A stretch of DNA of 53,105 bases, taken from IMG/VR virus record IMGVR_UViG_3300028837_001657, positions 1 through 53,105 of that record. One strand, given 5' to 3'. This stretch comes from a virus. Positions within the stretch are counted from its first letter, which is position 1; every line of letters begins with the position of its first letter. The notes under the pieces are model-generated. The model was not told the origin of the DNA, ran no database searches, and saw only the letters and a list, made by a program, of their open reading frames with translations. The position numbers were made by a program, and so were the translations under genes. Positions 1 through 7,662 of the stretch are shown here, one piece after another.

Positions 1-1
1 C

Positions 2-226
2 ACCACTGGAGGCGCTGAGGCCGCGACGTTGGCCGATGGTGCGTTCGAAGGCCAGCTCAAGGTCGTTACCCTTGTTTCTGACGGGGGCGACTTGACCCTC
101 ACTCCGGCCAACCTCACTGACGGGACCACGATCACGTTTGCGGCTGACTATGATTCCGTCACGCTGGCATGGATCACCGGCGGCTGGAAGGTCGTTGGCT
201 CGCACGGGACGCCTGTTGTCGCCTAG
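2..226 (+). CDS. C-terminal part of a probable virion (decoration-like) protein, 5' truncated
   Basis: The frame is open to the left edge, so this is the end of a longer gene. The only internal start candidate, a TTG at 29, has no ribosome binding site. The visible part is a small beta-rich domain alternating Gly/Thr/Asp turns with short hydrophobic strands and ending in GGWKVVGSHG. Similar tails occur at the C-terminus of phage head-associated and decoration proteins; this is family memory, not a search result. It lies before connector genes, which fits a head protein. Confidence 0.55.
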   Translation, partial: TTGGAEAATLADGAFEGQLKVVTLVSDGGDLTLTPANLTDGTTITFAADYDSVTLAWITGGWKVVGSHGTPVVA

Positions 227-292
227 AAGAATCCGCCGGTGGGAGGCAGTGCACGGCCTTCCGCCGGCGCGAGTTTAACTTGGAGGTCCGCC

Positions 293-814
293 ATGAAAGG
301 ATCAGTTACGGTAGTCAGGGATGGGCCAGGGCCGGGTGTGATCGCCGGCAAGCGCCTGCTCCCCGGTCATTCTATCACGACATCCCGGGCACAGTTCGAC
401 CGCGCGCAAGCGAACAGTCCGGGATTCCGCATTGTAGGAGATCCCCAGGAAGAAGCACAAGCACGAGTTGAGGCCCCGCCCGAAGCAGAAGCACCCGTTG
501 AGGCCCCGCCCGAAGTAGAAGCACCAGTCGAGGTCCCGCCCGAAGTAGAAGCACCAGTCGAGGCCCCGCCCGAAGTAGAAGCACCAGTCGAGGCCCCGCC
601 CGAAGTGCCGGCCCAACCGGAACCGAAACCGAAGCCGAAGCCGAAGCCGAAAAGGGAAAGGCGCAGGACGACAAGGCGCAAGAAGAAAGAAGAACCCGTC
701 GCAGAGGCAGTCGAGTCCGAACCCCCAGAAGGCAGCGAGAACGCCGACAGTGACGGAGAGTGGGGTCCGGCCCTCGAAGACGTGTTCGCAGGCGAGGACA
801 GCGAGGACACGTAA
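293..814 (+). CDS. Hypothetical protein with EAPVEAPPEV tandem repeats and a basic tail
   Basis: I chose ATG 293 because GGAGG stands 8 bases before it; an upstream in-frame start at 239 lacks a site. The 173-residue product has an N-terminal segment of about 55 residues, then five imperfect 10-residue repeats of the form EAPVEAPPEV (about residues 60-105). A Pro-Lys stretch, a strongly basic patch (about 120-140) and an acidic C-terminus follow. The charge blocks suggest an extended, disordered protein. No enzymatic motif is visible. It sits among head genes, so a scaffold-like or nucleic-acid-contacting role is possible but unproven. Confidence 0.6.
   Translation: MKGSVTVVRDGPGPGVIAGKRLLPGHSITTSRAQFDRAQANSPGFRIVGDPQEEAQARVEAPPEAEAPVEAPPEVEAPVEVPPEVEAPVEAPPEVEAPVEAPPEVPAQPEPKPKPKPKPKRERRRTTRRKKKEEPVAEAVESEPPEGSENADSDGEWGPALEDVFAGEDSEDT
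469..606 (+). repeat. 30-bp tandem repeat inside the 293-814 gene
   Basis: Five consecutive 30-bp units beginning GAGGCCCCGCCCGAAG encode the EAPPEVEAPV decapeptide. Units differ at one to four positions, the first being the most diverged. Such arrays expand and contract by slippage, so copy number may vary between relatives. Confidence 0.85.
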
Positions 815-831
815 CCGATCGCGGAGGAGCC

Positions 832-1272
832 ATGCCAACAGGAGACGCCGATAAAAGCGGCGAGCAAGGCCCGATTGTAGTTACCTATCAGACCCTTACC
901 GACTTAACTGTCAGTGCGTGGACGACTATTCCCGCTGAGATTTCTCGGGCGGCTGACCACTATCTATTGATCAAAGGTATTAGCAATGGTAAGCCTGTGC
1001 GCCTGATGCTTGCCGTTGCAGGAGAGGTTGCTTCCCCTTGTCCGTTGCCAAACACGATGCTTGCGGACATGCTTGATCCGAGTGGCATCAAGTTTTTTAC
1101 TCTGGAAGAGTTGAACCTTCGACAAACTGAGGGCAAGGCACTAGTAGACCCAACTGGCACACTCGTAGAGCCTTACACTTACCAGGACCGTGTGAAGAGA
1201 ACGGTCTGGGCCGAAGACGAAGAGGAGGAAGAACCCGATGGAAGTGGAAACGGAGGATCCGCTGCTAGGTGA
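832..1272 (+). CDS. Hypothetical phage protein, 146 residues
   Basis: ATG 832 follows GGAGGAG at the correct spacing. The protein is mixed alpha/beta with no motif I recognise: a central segment around PVRLMLAVAGEV, then a Pro/Leu-rich stretch and an acidic run of Asp/Glu followed by a Gly/Ser tail. Its end overlaps the start of the next small membrane gene by 35 bases, so the two are probably translationally coupled. Its position between virion-like genes suggests a late protein. No function is proposed. Confidence 0.55.
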   Translation: MPTGDADKSGEQGPIVVTYQTLTDLTVSAWTTIPAEISRAADHYLLIKGISNGKPVRLMLAVAGEVASPCPLPNTMLADMLDPSGIKFFTLEELNLRQTEGKALVDPTGTLVEPYTYQDRVKRTVWAEDEEEEEPDGSGNGGSAAR

Positions 1273-1423
1273 CGCCGAACCATTGTCGCGGCGATCTATC
1301 TATGTTATGGCAATCCACGGCGCGTTGTGGACGCATCGCCAAGTTCCCCGCCGGTACACCTACATCGTGTTTGGCGGTTGGGGAGTGATCATCTTGTTGC
1401 TGTTCTTGATCAACTTGGCGTAA
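1238..1423 (+). CDS. Small single-pass membrane protein
   Basis: This 61-residue protein starts at ATG 1238 inside the end of the preceding gene, with a purine-rich GAGGAGGAAG upstream. The N-terminal 40 residues are polar and basic. The last 20 are a clear membrane segment (GGWGVIILLLFLINLA), so it is C-tail anchored. Small proteins of this kind in phages can be holin accessories or superinfection-exclusion factors; nothing here decides between these. Confidence 0.55.
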   Translation: MEVETEDPLLGDAEPLSRRSIYVMAIHGALWTHRQVPRRYTYIVFGGWGVIILLLFLINLA

Positions 1424-1478
1424 TTGACAGGCACGAGACAACCGCATAGCAAGACAAGAGCAAGGAGCCTTCAACGAC

Positions 1479-1703
1479 ATGGTGTTACCGAAGTTGGGCA
1501 CAGAAAAGCAGTATGCAGGATGGCTGCTCATCTGGAGGCGCGTTTTCCGTTTTGGCCGCCCTACTATCTGGTGTCACGTGTCCCGACGATGGTCTCCTGC
1601 TCTCCCTATACCGTTTCTCTTGAAGGAACCCCCTTACGATCACCAGCGCGATGCTCGACCTGCTTCTATCCCGAGGTGGTGGGCCTCGCGGGCTAAAGGA
1701 TGA
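1479..1703 (+). CDS. Small Trp/Arg-rich protein, paralogue of the 7969 gene
   Basis: ATG 1479 has AAGGAG about 11 bases upstream. The 74-residue product is basic and rich in Trp. Its first 40 residues resemble those of the small protein at 7969-8139: both have Gly at position 7, AGWL at 13-16, and then a hydrophobic/Arg stretch ending in GR and Cys-x-Val. The shared pattern supports both being real genes. An overlapping frame at 1424-1696 lacks a ribosome binding site and was discarded. Function unknown. Confidence 0.5.
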   Translation: MVLPKLGTEKQYAGWLLIWRRVFRFGRPTIWCHVSRRWSPALPIPFLLKEPPYDHQRDARPASIPRWWASRAKG

Positions 1704-1706
1704 ACT

Positions 1707-1982
1707 ATGCATAAGCTTTCAGAACAATCTCTTCGCATAATTCGCCTGGTGTTTCCCGATGGCACAACCTTTCGCAGCGCAGGCGTAGTGATTGGCGGAA
1801 GCTCTGAAGACAGCCGTGTCCATCGGGTAGGTGATAATGATATGGTAGTCCATTTAGAGCCAGGAGAAAAGGCACGATTCTGGATTGACGTTGAAGTGCC
1901 TGCCGCCGCAGATGACTTCGAGGTGGGTGCACCTACGCCTCGACAAGATGCTTTCCGTCGCATCACGGAGCACCAACAGTGA
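1707..1982 (+). CDS. Hypothetical small protein, 91 residues
   Basis: ATG 1707 follows AAAGGA at good spacing and begins three bases after the previous stop. The product looks like a small beta-sandwich (alternating hydrophobic residues in IIRLVFPDGTTF and MVVHLEPGEKARFWIDVEV). The last pattern is typical of a domain edge in which a hydrophobic strand follows a Pro-Gly turn. No family is recognised. Confidence 0.5.
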   Translation: MHKLSEQSLRIIRLVFPDGTTFRSAGVVIGGSSEDSRVHRVGDNDMVVHLEPGEKARFWIDVEVPAAADDFEVGAPTPRQDAFRRITEHQQ

Positions 1983-1992
1983 AGGCCGCCTG

Positions 1993-2106
1993 ATGCCCAA
2001 GAAGAGGTCATCACGCGGCCGGCGCCATCTCCGCAGGAAGCGGAAACGGAAGCAGGAGCAGAAGCAAAAGAAAAGTGAAGAGCCAAAGAATGACACGACC
2101 ACTTAG
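1993..2106 (+). CDS. Very small basic protein
   Basis: A 37-residue frame starting at ATG 1993 (MPKKRSSRGRRHL...) is more than half Lys/Arg/Gln/Glu. It lies in the only gap between two better supported genes and overlaps the next start. The start lacks a strong ribosome binding site. Its composition suggests a nucleic-acid binding peptide, but the frame could be incidental. Confidence 0.35.
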   Translation: MPKKRSSRGRRHLRRKRKRKQEQKQKKSEEPKNDTTT

Positions 2107-2623
2107 AGCGCACTTGAGTTACCTTAAATATGTGCTCAGACACAAATGGTATGTGTTTATCGAATGTGCCACGCTAGAGTTGTACTGGCGTGGCCTGATC
2201 CATGATTGGCACAAGTTACTACCCAGCGAATGGATCCCTTATGTCGCTTTCTTTTATGACGAGGCCGGGCAGCCTGTCCGACGCCGAGACGACACTGGGT
2301 ACTATAAGCCCGTAGACACTGGGAACCTCGACTTTGATCTGGCCTGGCTGAAACATGTACACCGGTGCGAGCACCACTGGCAATGTTGGGTTGTGCCGGG
2401 AGAAGGTACGGCCGTGCGGTGTTTCCCGATCCCCGAGGCTGCCATGCACGAGATGATTGCCGATTGGTTCGGTGCTGCGCTTGCACAGGGAAAGACACGT
2501 GAAAGCGTCCTGATGTGGTATAAGGCAAACTCGTGGAAAATGCACATCCATGCAGCAACGAAAGGCCTCTTGAATGGTCTGATCGTAAAACAAGTGAGCA
2601 GGTCCACAAAGACAGCCAGGTGA
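2090..2623 (+). CDS. DUF5662-family phage protein
   Basis: The 177-residue protein matches the pattern I know from DUF5662: an N-terminal YLKYVLRHKWYVFIE segment, a conserved HDWHK motif near residue 40, Tyr/Phe-rich YVAFFYD, then HxxHRCEHHWQ near residue 92 and a C-terminal MIADWFGAA helix. The many His/Asp residues suggest metal binding, but no activity is known to me. ATG 2090 was preferred to GTG 2075, which is in frame; both overlap the preceding gene. The family is common in phages as an accessory gene, consistent with the surrounding accessory block. Confidence 0.7.
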   Translation: MTRPLRAHLSYLKYVLRHKWYVFIECATLELYWRGLIHDWHKLLPSEWIPYVAFFYDEAGQPVRRRDDTGYYKPVDTGNLDFDLAWLKHVHRCEHHWQCWVVPGEGTAVRCFPIPEAAMHEMIADWFGAALAQGKTRESVLMWYKANSWKMHIHAATKGLLNGLIVKQVSRSTKTAR

Positions 2624-2650
2624 TTAGTCTGGCAAGATTAAAGGAGGCAA

Positions 2651-3448
2651 GTGTCCACAGAACAGGCCATAGGCACTGCGGTGTGGGAGGCAAGGATTGT
2701 CGTGGCTGGCACCATCGCACTGCTGTACCTTTGGCTCAACGCGAGCGGGACGAGAAACGGGTACTGGCACTGGCTCACGAACTACTTCGTGGTACTCGCT
2801 TTCAGCGAAGTTTACTTGTACTGGCTGAGTACCTATCAGCGAGTGTTTCCGGACATCGACTTCGCCTACGTGAGTATCTTCCAGGCGGTGGCGACGTTTT
2901 GGTACATTGTCAACACAACAGTAATCATGATACTTGTGATCGCAGCGCACAAGTTGACCGACCGTCGGATACATCCGATATGGAGCTTGCTGTACGCGGT
3001 GCCTATCATATCTATCCTATATCAAGGCGGCTCCGAGTCGGCGGTCTGGCTACCACTCAATCAGTGGGCCTACAACTACTTCAGGATTCTTGGTCCTCTA
3101 GCCGCATTCTCACTCATAGCATTCCGATCGCCGCGTTGGTGGATGCAGCGCGTCATGCGCATCATAACCATTGTCTTGGGAATACTCTGGTACGCGCAGA
3201 ACTTTTTGTGGGCCTGGGCAGGGCGGCTGTGGGCAATACCAGACAAAGCTCACCTGACCGGGATATTCCTGGATTTGCTGATGGGCGGCTGGCTATTGCT
3301 CTTGCACCTACGCAGGGTAGAAGTGCAGCGCGATGATGCGTTGGCTAAGTTGGCAGAAGAGCGCACCTTGTTAGATCAGGCCGTGCAAGTGACAGCTAAC
3401 GGGATGGAACACGAGGTAGCTATTCTCAAAGGACAGGAGACATCATGA
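2651..3448 (+). CDS. Multi-pass membrane protein with a cytoplasmic coiled-coil tail
   Basis: GTG 2651 follows a perfect AAAGGAGG. The 265-residue product has about seven hydrophobic segments (roughly 14-30, 42-60, 76-97, 108-122, 136-158, 168-190, 200-220) and then a charged helical tail of about 45 residues. The many Trp/Tyr residues and 7-segment layout resemble small sensor or transport membrane domains, but no signature is visible. It is not an obvious holin. The next gene starts within its last four bases (ATGA overlap), tying it to the 3445-4617 genes. Confidence 0.65.
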   Translation: MSTEQAIGTAVWEARIVVAGTIALLYLWLNASGTRNGYWHWLTNYFVVLAFSEVYLYWLSTYQRVFPDIDFAYVSIFQAVATFWYIVNTTVIMILVIAAHKLTDRRIHPIWSLLYAVPIISILYQGGSESAVWLPLNQWAYNYFRILGPLAAFSLIAFRSPRWWMQRVMRIITIVLGILWYAQNFLWAWAGRLWAIPDKAHLTGIFLDLLMGGWLLLLHLRRVEVQRDDALAKLAEERTLLDQAVQVTANGMEHEVAILKGQETS

Positions 3449-3870
3449 CACTGACAGTAAGGATGCTTGTTGTTGCACGACCGGCACTGGAGCGCCTGGC
3501 GCGCACGGAGTTGCCAGCACGGGCCGCATTCCAAACGGCGGGGATCATTCGACTAGTAGAAGGTCCCCTCGAGGACTATCTGCGCACGGAGTTAGCCTTA
3601 TACACCAAGTACGGGGAGGCGGATCCGGAAGGGAACATCACTGTCTTAGACAAGCACAGAGAACGATTCGAAGCAGAGCGCGAGCAATTACTCGAAACAG
3701 TGATAGAACTAGGCCTTGACGGACTCGCCTTAAAGCCAGATGACCTAATCAGCAATAGTGTCGATGTCGCTTTCAGGCCGGGGGACATCGTTCTACTGCA
3801 AGCAGTAGGAGTCATTGAAGCATGTCCACAGTTGCCCCACACTCCGGAGAAGAAGACACAGGCGGGCTAG
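3445..3870 (+). CDS. Hypothetical protein, 141 residues
   Basis: Starts in an ATGA overlap with the membrane protein and has AGGAGA upstream. The protein is predominantly helical and acidic in its second half, with an N-terminal hydrophobic strand (LTVRMLVVARP). Its end overlaps the next gene by 49 bases. The compact organisation suggests co-translation with the membrane protein and the coiled-coil protein that follows. No domain is recognised. Confidence 0.6.
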   Translation: MTLTVRMLVVARPALERLARTELPARAAFQTAGIIRLVEGPLEDYLRTELALYTKYGEADPEGNITVLDKHRERFEAEREQLLETVIELGLDGLALKPDDLISNSVDVAFRPGDIVLLQAVGVIEACPQLPHTPEKKTQAG

Positions 3871-4289
3871 GAGACCTAAGCCTGACGACACTTGAGAGAC
3901 TGATCGCTGCAACGGAAGAGAAGGCACAGGCAGAATTGCGTCGAGTGCAAGTAGAAGAGCAGCGAGTAGAGGCAGCGGCACAAGAAGCGCGTCTGCTTGC
4001 GCAGCGCAACCAGATCATGGAGCAGTTAGTAAGCGATGTGCGCTTGCTGATCAAACTAATCCAAGCGACGTTCACGCCGACGCTGGCGAAACACACGAAC
4101 ATGCTCGCCCTTCTTTTAGAAGTACAGCGCATCATCATCCCCCAGTTAGCGAGGGAAGGGCGGGGTGAAGAAGAGATAAACCGATTGACTGCCTTGCTCG
4201 CACAGATAGGGCAACGGGGCTCGTCGGAACTGAGTGTTACTACCGGTGCCATGAGCGCCGGTCAAGACCTGACCATAGAGGCAGGCTAA
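3822..4289 (+). CDS. Coiled-coil protein, 155 residues
   Basis: ATG 3822 lies inside the preceding gene with AGGAG about 10 bases upstream. Residues about 22-70 form a long Glu/Arg/Gln/Ala-rich amphipathic helix, likely a coiled coil. A more hydrophobic helix and a polar C-terminus ending GQDLTIEAG follow. A structural or oligomerising role in the accessory cassette is likely. It could alternatively be a small virion protein. Confidence 0.6.
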   Translation: MSTVAPHSGEEDTGGLGDLSLTTLERLIAATEEKAQAELRRVQVEEQRVEAAAQEARLLAQRNQIMEQLVSDVRLLIKLIQATFTPTLAKHTNMLALLLEVQRIIIPQLAREGRGEEEINRLTALLAQIGQRGSSELSVTTGAMSAGQDLTIEAG

Positions 4290-4299
4290 GGAGACTGAC

Positions 4300-4617
4300 A
4301 TGGCCATCACGGTAGATGTAAAAGGGGACATTGACGTAGGGGGCGACTTCAACATTCGAGAGCAAGTCGTTCACGCAGCCGCAGCCGCAGCCACTGTCCA
4401 GTGGCCGCCGGAGGTGCTAGAGGACTTAGATGCCTTGACCGCGATGTTTGACGATGCTGATCTACTTGACGTCGAAGCAGCGCAAACGGTCCTTGACCAA
4501 TTGGCTGAAGCTGCGCCGGAGTTGATCGACATGCTGATGAACATCCTTACAGGGCCGGTAGCTGCCTTGGGGCTGACACTGATCAAGCAGGCGGGGAAAC
4601 TGCTGCTAGGAAGGTAA
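4300..4617 (+). CDS. Hypothetical protein with an N-terminal VKGDIDVGGDFNI strand-turn repeat
   Basis: ATG 4300 follows AAGGAGAC. The 105-residue product begins with a short repetitive beta segment (VKGDIDVGGDFNI). This pattern of Gly-Asp turns also occurs at the ends of effector-associated and beta-solenoid proteins. An Ala-rich helix and an acidic helical domain follow, and the C-terminus is hydrophobic (GPVAALGLTLIKQAGKLLLG) and could touch the membrane. This is the last gene of the 2.65-4.62 kb cassette. Function unknown. Confidence 0.55.
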   Translation: MAITVDVKGDIDVGGDFNIREQVVHAAAAAATVQWPPEVLEDLDALTAMFDDADLLDVEAAQTVLDQLAEAAPELIDMLMNILTGPVAALGLTLIKQAGKLLLGR

Positions 4618-4618
4618 A

Positions 4619-5305
4619 ATGTCTGTAAACTTGGCAGAGTTGAAAGGACGCCTCGAGGCGGACGTCCCACAATACGACGAAGTACCTTCCGACTCACAGT
4701 ACAGCCAGGCTGTGCGAGATGCCGTAGCGAACTTCTCGCTCAAGGTCCCGCACGAGAAGTTCGCTCAGATTGTGCTAGTCAGCGGTACCGCCACTTATGA
4801 TCTACCCGGAGACTTCGCCAGCCTGATACAACTAGAGAGTCTTTCCGGTCTAGGTGAGATCATCCATACGGGAGATGGATTGGTACCCATCTCGGCCGAG
4901 TGGGAACAGCACAACTTTATTGAAGGCCTGACTATCACGTTCGTGCCTACCCCGACGTTCGGCATGACGTTAGACCTGCGGTACAACGCCTTGCACGTCT
5001 TGAGTGCCAGCGATGTGTACGAGGACATGACAGCCGAAGAAGCAGGTACCGTCATGCTGCAGGCGCGTGTCATTGTGCTGCAACTACAGGCAATCAAGGC
5101 AAGCCAGCAGGCGCTCTCCTATGCCATCGGTGACGAACGGATAAGTAAAGAAAAGTTAGCTGGCGCGTTGCGAGATACAGCAGCAATGTTAGATCAGCGG
5201 TACAAGGAGAGGTGTCAGGAAATGACAAGGGGCGGCATGTACGGGACACGGGCGAGTTATGCCCCGATTGAGTATCCGCCGTCTATCATGGACTTGCTGA
5301 CCTGA
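4619..5305 (+). CDS. Probable head-tail adaptor (connector) protein
   Basis: The 228-residue protein starts one base after the previous stop. Its layout fits phage head-tail adaptor proteins: an N-terminal helix with YSQAVRDAVANFS, a beta segment (VLVSGTATYDLPGDFASLIQL), a beta insertion with TFVPTP and LDLRYNALH, and a helical C-terminus. Ring-shaped adaptors bind beneath the portal. The assignment rests on domain shape and on the neighbouring head-closure and gp10-like genes, not on a catalytic motif. Confidence 0.55.
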   Translation: MSVNLAELKGRLEADVPQYDEVPSDSQYSQAVRDAVANFSLKVPHEKFAQIVLVSGTATYDLPGDFASLIQLESLSGLGEIIHTGDGLVPISAEWEQHNFIEGLTITFVPTPTFGMTLDLRYNALHVLSASDVYEDMTAEEAGTVMLQARVIVLQLQAIKASQQALSYAIGDERISKEKLAGALRDTAAMLDQRYKERCQEMTRGGMYGTRASYAPIEYPPSIMDLLT

Positions 5306-5316
5306 AGGAGGAACAG

Positions 5317-5730
5317 ATGCCGCAAGACTATCCACTACCGACCAAGACCGTGCAGCACGTAATCGTGATGTCCGACGCGGTTGATTTTACCATCGGGATC
5401 GGGGCAGACGGAAGCGCAGTCACGCCCGTAGACCTGGGGGGCAACTTCGAAGGCATCCTGGTCGCCTGTGCTGACATGGCCGGAGTGCAAGCCGTGACCA
5501 CGATGGGGGCCAAGGTCGGCTTTGACTTGGCAGGGACAATGTACACCTTGTACGCCCAGAATGATCCATCGTCTGCCTGGGTGTCCTCCGGCAACCTGCC
5601 AACCAGTGGGACGATGATGGCAGAGTTTACCTTGGCTAAAGGGGTCCGCCGGCTGCAACTCATCCTGAGCCAGGTCACTGCTGGAGCCGCCGTGACTTTC
5701 AGCATCCGAGGTTGGAACAGGGGCTTTTAG
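5317..5730 (+). CDS. Probable virion protein, beta-rich, 137 residues
   Basis: ATG 5317 follows AAGGAGGAACAG. The sequence is almost all beta: Gly/Thr-rich strands and hydrophobic segments (VTFSIRGWNRGF at the end), without charged helices. This composition is typical of small decoration or neck proteins. The stop codon overlaps the GTG start of the head-closure gene by one base. Exact function unknown. Confidence 0.55.
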   Translation: MPQDYPLPTKTVQHVIVMSDAVDFTIGIGADGSAVTPVDLGGNFEGILVACADMAGVQAVTTMGAKVGFDLAGTMYTLYAQNDPSSAWVSSGNLPTSGTMMAEFTLAKGVRRLQLILSQVTAGAAVTFSIRGWNRGF

Positions 5731-6059
5731 TGGGGATCCTGGGCCTTGACGATCGGGCGACGATCGCCGCCATGTTGTTAGCGATCCGAGACGACAATCC
5801 GGAAACTATCACCATCAGGCGAGGTGAAGGCACGCTGGATCCGCAGGTAGTGCGCCTGGCCGGGCGGGGCAGCGGGCGGCCACGAGAAAGCCTGGGGGCT
5901 GAAGAAACAAGGGGTACAATCACGATCCTTGGCGATACCGACCTGGACATCCAGGTCGGAGATCGGTTCAACGATGGCAATGCTCAGTTGTATAAGGTGA
6001 CATTCGTCGAGGCCAACACCGACGAGGCAGTGAGGGCCAGGGCAGAAGTCATCGAGTAA
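5730..6059 (+). CDS. Head-closure-like (stopper) protein
   Basis: I place the start at GTG 5730, which shares its first base with the preceding TAG and has AGGGG upstream; a TTG six codons earlier is less likely. The 109-residue product has the pattern of small SPP1 gp16-type head-closure proteins: a helical N-terminus, ITIRRGEGTL, then ITILGDTDLDIQVGDRF and a C-terminal strand giving the oligomeric beta barrel. Such proteins close the channel below the adaptor. Its neighbours are an adaptor-like protein upstream and a gp10-like protein downstream, the usual connector order. Confidence 0.6.
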   Translation: MGILGLDDRATIAAMLLAIRDDNPETITIRRGEGTLDPQVVRLAGRGSGRPRESLGAEETRGTITILGDTDLDIQVGDRFNDGNAQLYKVTFVEANTDEAVRARAEVIE

Positions 6060-6066
6060 TGGATGA

Positions 6067-6084
6067 CCTCATGCATGCATGAGG
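6067..6084. promoter_or_regulatory. 18-bp perfect palindrome CCTCATGCATGCATGAGG (site 1)
   Basis: A perfect palindrome in the spacer between the head-closure gene and the next virion gene. Near copies lie in three other intergenic spacers (16512, 19399, 37688). A short hairpin GTGTTGC-AG-GCAACAC follows at about 6085-6100. The likely role is a protein-binding operator or boundary element; this is inference from recurrence and location. Confidence 0.6.
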
Positions 6085-6127
6085 CGTGTTGCAGGCAACA
6101 CGGAGACAAGTACAGGAGGAAAAGCAG

Positions 6128-6472
6128 ATGGCAACAGTACACGCGATACAACAGATCACGAGGGATGGATTGGAGTCGGTCCCCGTAGCGGCGGATGCGG
6201 GGGCGCTTCCAGACGGGAACACGTGCGTCAATGATGGTAAGATGACCTTCTTGCACATCATCAACGCGGATGCAGGCGACCATACCGTCACGCTCAGTAC
6301 CACAGAGACAGTGGACGGAGAAGCAATTGCGGACAAGACCGTCGTGATCACGGCAGGGGAAGAGCGGTTCATCGGCCCGTTTCCCACCGCGATCTACAGT
6401 TCCACTTTGCGGTTTTCGTTCGAAGCCGTCACGAGCGTGACCGTCGCGGCGCTGCGCCTGGCGAGCGGGTAG
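6128..6472 (+). CDS. Capsid decoration-like protein
   Basis: ATG 6128 follows AGGAGGAAAAGC; a longer frame from 6086 lacks a site. The 114-residue product is a small beta domain with the sequence pattern of phage decoration proteins: an N-terminal VPVAADAGALPDGNTCVNDGK, then FLHIINAD, a central TVTLSTTETVDG, and the GPFPTAIYSS loop near the end. In phages, such proteins bind the capsid or sit near the neck. The family call comes from the characteristic GPFP loop and length. Confidence 0.55.
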   Translation: MATVHAIQQITRDGLESVPVAADAGALPDGNTCVNDGKMTFLHIINADAGDHTVTLSTTETVDGEAIADKTVVITAGEERFIGPFPTAIYSSTLRFSFEAVTSVTVAALRLASG

Positions 6473-6475
6473 TCA

Positions 6476-6910
6476 ATGCCAGGTGGCGGTGTCACATTCA
6501 AGTGGGTGAAGCCTGTCTCGAACATACAGACAGGGTTCACCCGGCACGGACGCAAGGCGCTAGTAGCCGTCCGCCAGGCCGCAGATCATTCCGCGATCCG
6601 AATGCAGAACGCGGCACGTGCAGAAGCGCCCTGGACAGACCGCACGGGCAATGCACGGTCGGGACTGTTTGGGGGTGCCTCGGGGGGCGGTCTGCCCGAC
6701 CTAGGTGCACCTAGCGCGGTGGCAGACATCGCTCCCGACGAGAGTGTCGAAGGCGACGAAACCTTGATCGTAGTCGTGATCGCGCACTCCATGAGTTACG
6801 GGGTGAGTTTAGAACTTGATCATGCCGAACTGTACGCGGTCTTGGTACCAGTAATGGACAGGGAGATACCACAACTAGGGGCCGCACTCAAGCGGCTAAC
6901 AGGAGGATAA
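6476..6910 (+). CDS. HK97 gp10-like tail-completion protein
   Basis: The 144-residue protein has the hallmarks of the HK97 gp10 family: a helix ending in NAARAEAPWTDRTGNARSGL (about 42-61), a beta hairpin with LIVVVIAHSMSYGVSLE (about 99-115), and a C-terminal helix after YAVLVPV. Members form part of the neck between head and tail. The start at ATG 6476 has only a weak ribosome binding site but follows the preceding stop closely. Confidence 0.75.
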   Translation: MPGGGVTFKWVKPVSNIQTGFTRHGRKALVAVRQAADHSAIRMQNAARAEAPWTDRTGNARSGLFGGASGGGLPDLGAPSAVADIAPDESVEGDETLIVVVIAHSMSYGVSLELDHAELYAVLVPVMDREIPQLGAALKRLTGG

Positions 6911-6915
6911 GACGA

Positions 6916-7545
6916 ATGGCAACACTCAGCAGGGCCGTAAAGCCCACAGGGACGCTCTCAGCGCGTCACCGCAAGGCTCCCCGGCAGGACGTAGGGCTGG
7001 CGTGGAAATGGCGCAACTTGCCCAACTTGTGGCGCGGCACCTGGCGCAACAAGTTGGCGGAAGCGGTCAGCCAGTTGACCGGTATCCCCGTACTCACAGC
7101 GGAGTTGAAGGCCACACTGATCAAGGCCAGTGGCCTGTACATCGAGTACGGCGTGGTCAGCCGCATGGTAGTCACAGACACCGGCGTGGCGTTCTTGGTG
7201 GATGATTGGGACGACGACACGACAGACATCACCGACATGAACTTCCATGCCTGCGGCACCGGCGTCGCGGCCGAGGATCAAACCGATACTGCCCTGGGTA
7301 CGGAATCGACAACGATCACCGACCGGGGGACGGGGGCCAAGACGCAGCCGACTGCGAATCAGATCAGGTCTACGGCCACCCAAGACTTCACAGGGGCCGG
7401 GGCGATCACGGAGCATGGCCTGTTCTCGATCGTCACGGAAGAGGCTGGCGTCATGTGGGATCGGTCGGTGTTTGCCGCTATCAATGTGGGCAACGGCGAC
7501 TCGATCCAATGGCAGTACACGCTCACGATCACCGCGGGTGGATAG
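6916..7545 (+). CDS. Conserved phage virion protein (tail-tube or appendage type), 209 residues
   Basis: ATG 6916 has AGGAGGATAAG upstream. The second half matches a pattern seen in many uncultured phage proteins: a NFHACGTG segment near residue 110, TALGTEST, QIRSTATQDFTG, ITEHGLFS, and a C-terminal WDRSVFAAINVGNGDSIQ. That module is a beta domain usually found in tail or appendage proteins. The N-terminal third, rich in Trp/Arg, is different. It is probably the last gene of the first structural block, since a hairpin-rich gap follows. Confidence 0.6.
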   Translation: MATLSRAVKPTGTLSARHRKAPRQDVGLAWKWRNLPNLWRGTWRNKLAEAVSQLTGIPVLTAELKATLIKASGLYIEYGVVSRMVVTDTGVAFLVDDWDDDTTDITDMNFHACGTGVAAEDQTDTALGTESTTITDRGTGAKTQPTANQIRSTATQDFTGAGAITEHGLFSIVTEEAGVMWDRSVFAAINVGNGDSIQWQYTLTITAGG

Positions 7546-7570
7546 CCAGGTGAATTGAAAAGAACGGGCA

Positions 7571-7662
7571 TGCCGGGCCACCACCGGCAAGCTCTTTCTT
7601 CCCTGTTCTCCTTCGCGACGGTCAGGGCATGGCGGTGCTCACCGAGCCACCATGCCCTGACC
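7571..7662. other. Two stem-loops in a 128-bp non-coding gap
   Basis: The first stem-loop is TGCCGG-7 bases-CCGGCA (7571-7589), followed by a pyrimidine-rich tract. The second is much stronger: GGTCAGGGCATGG at 7620-7632 pairs with CCATGCCCTGACC at 7650-7662, with an inner CGGTG/CACCG stem. It lies just upstream of the Shine-Dalgarno of the next gene. No T-run follows the strong stem, so it may control read-through, RNA processing or translation rather than terminate. Confidence 0.55.

Noticed and set aside
302-867. Antisense frames opposite the 293-814 gene
   Set aside because: They arise from the tandem repeat on the other strand and have no start signals.
7202-7571. Extra frames overlapping the 6916 virion gene
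   Set aside because: Shadows of a GC-rich gene with no ribosome binding sites; the 6916 frame carries the family pattern.
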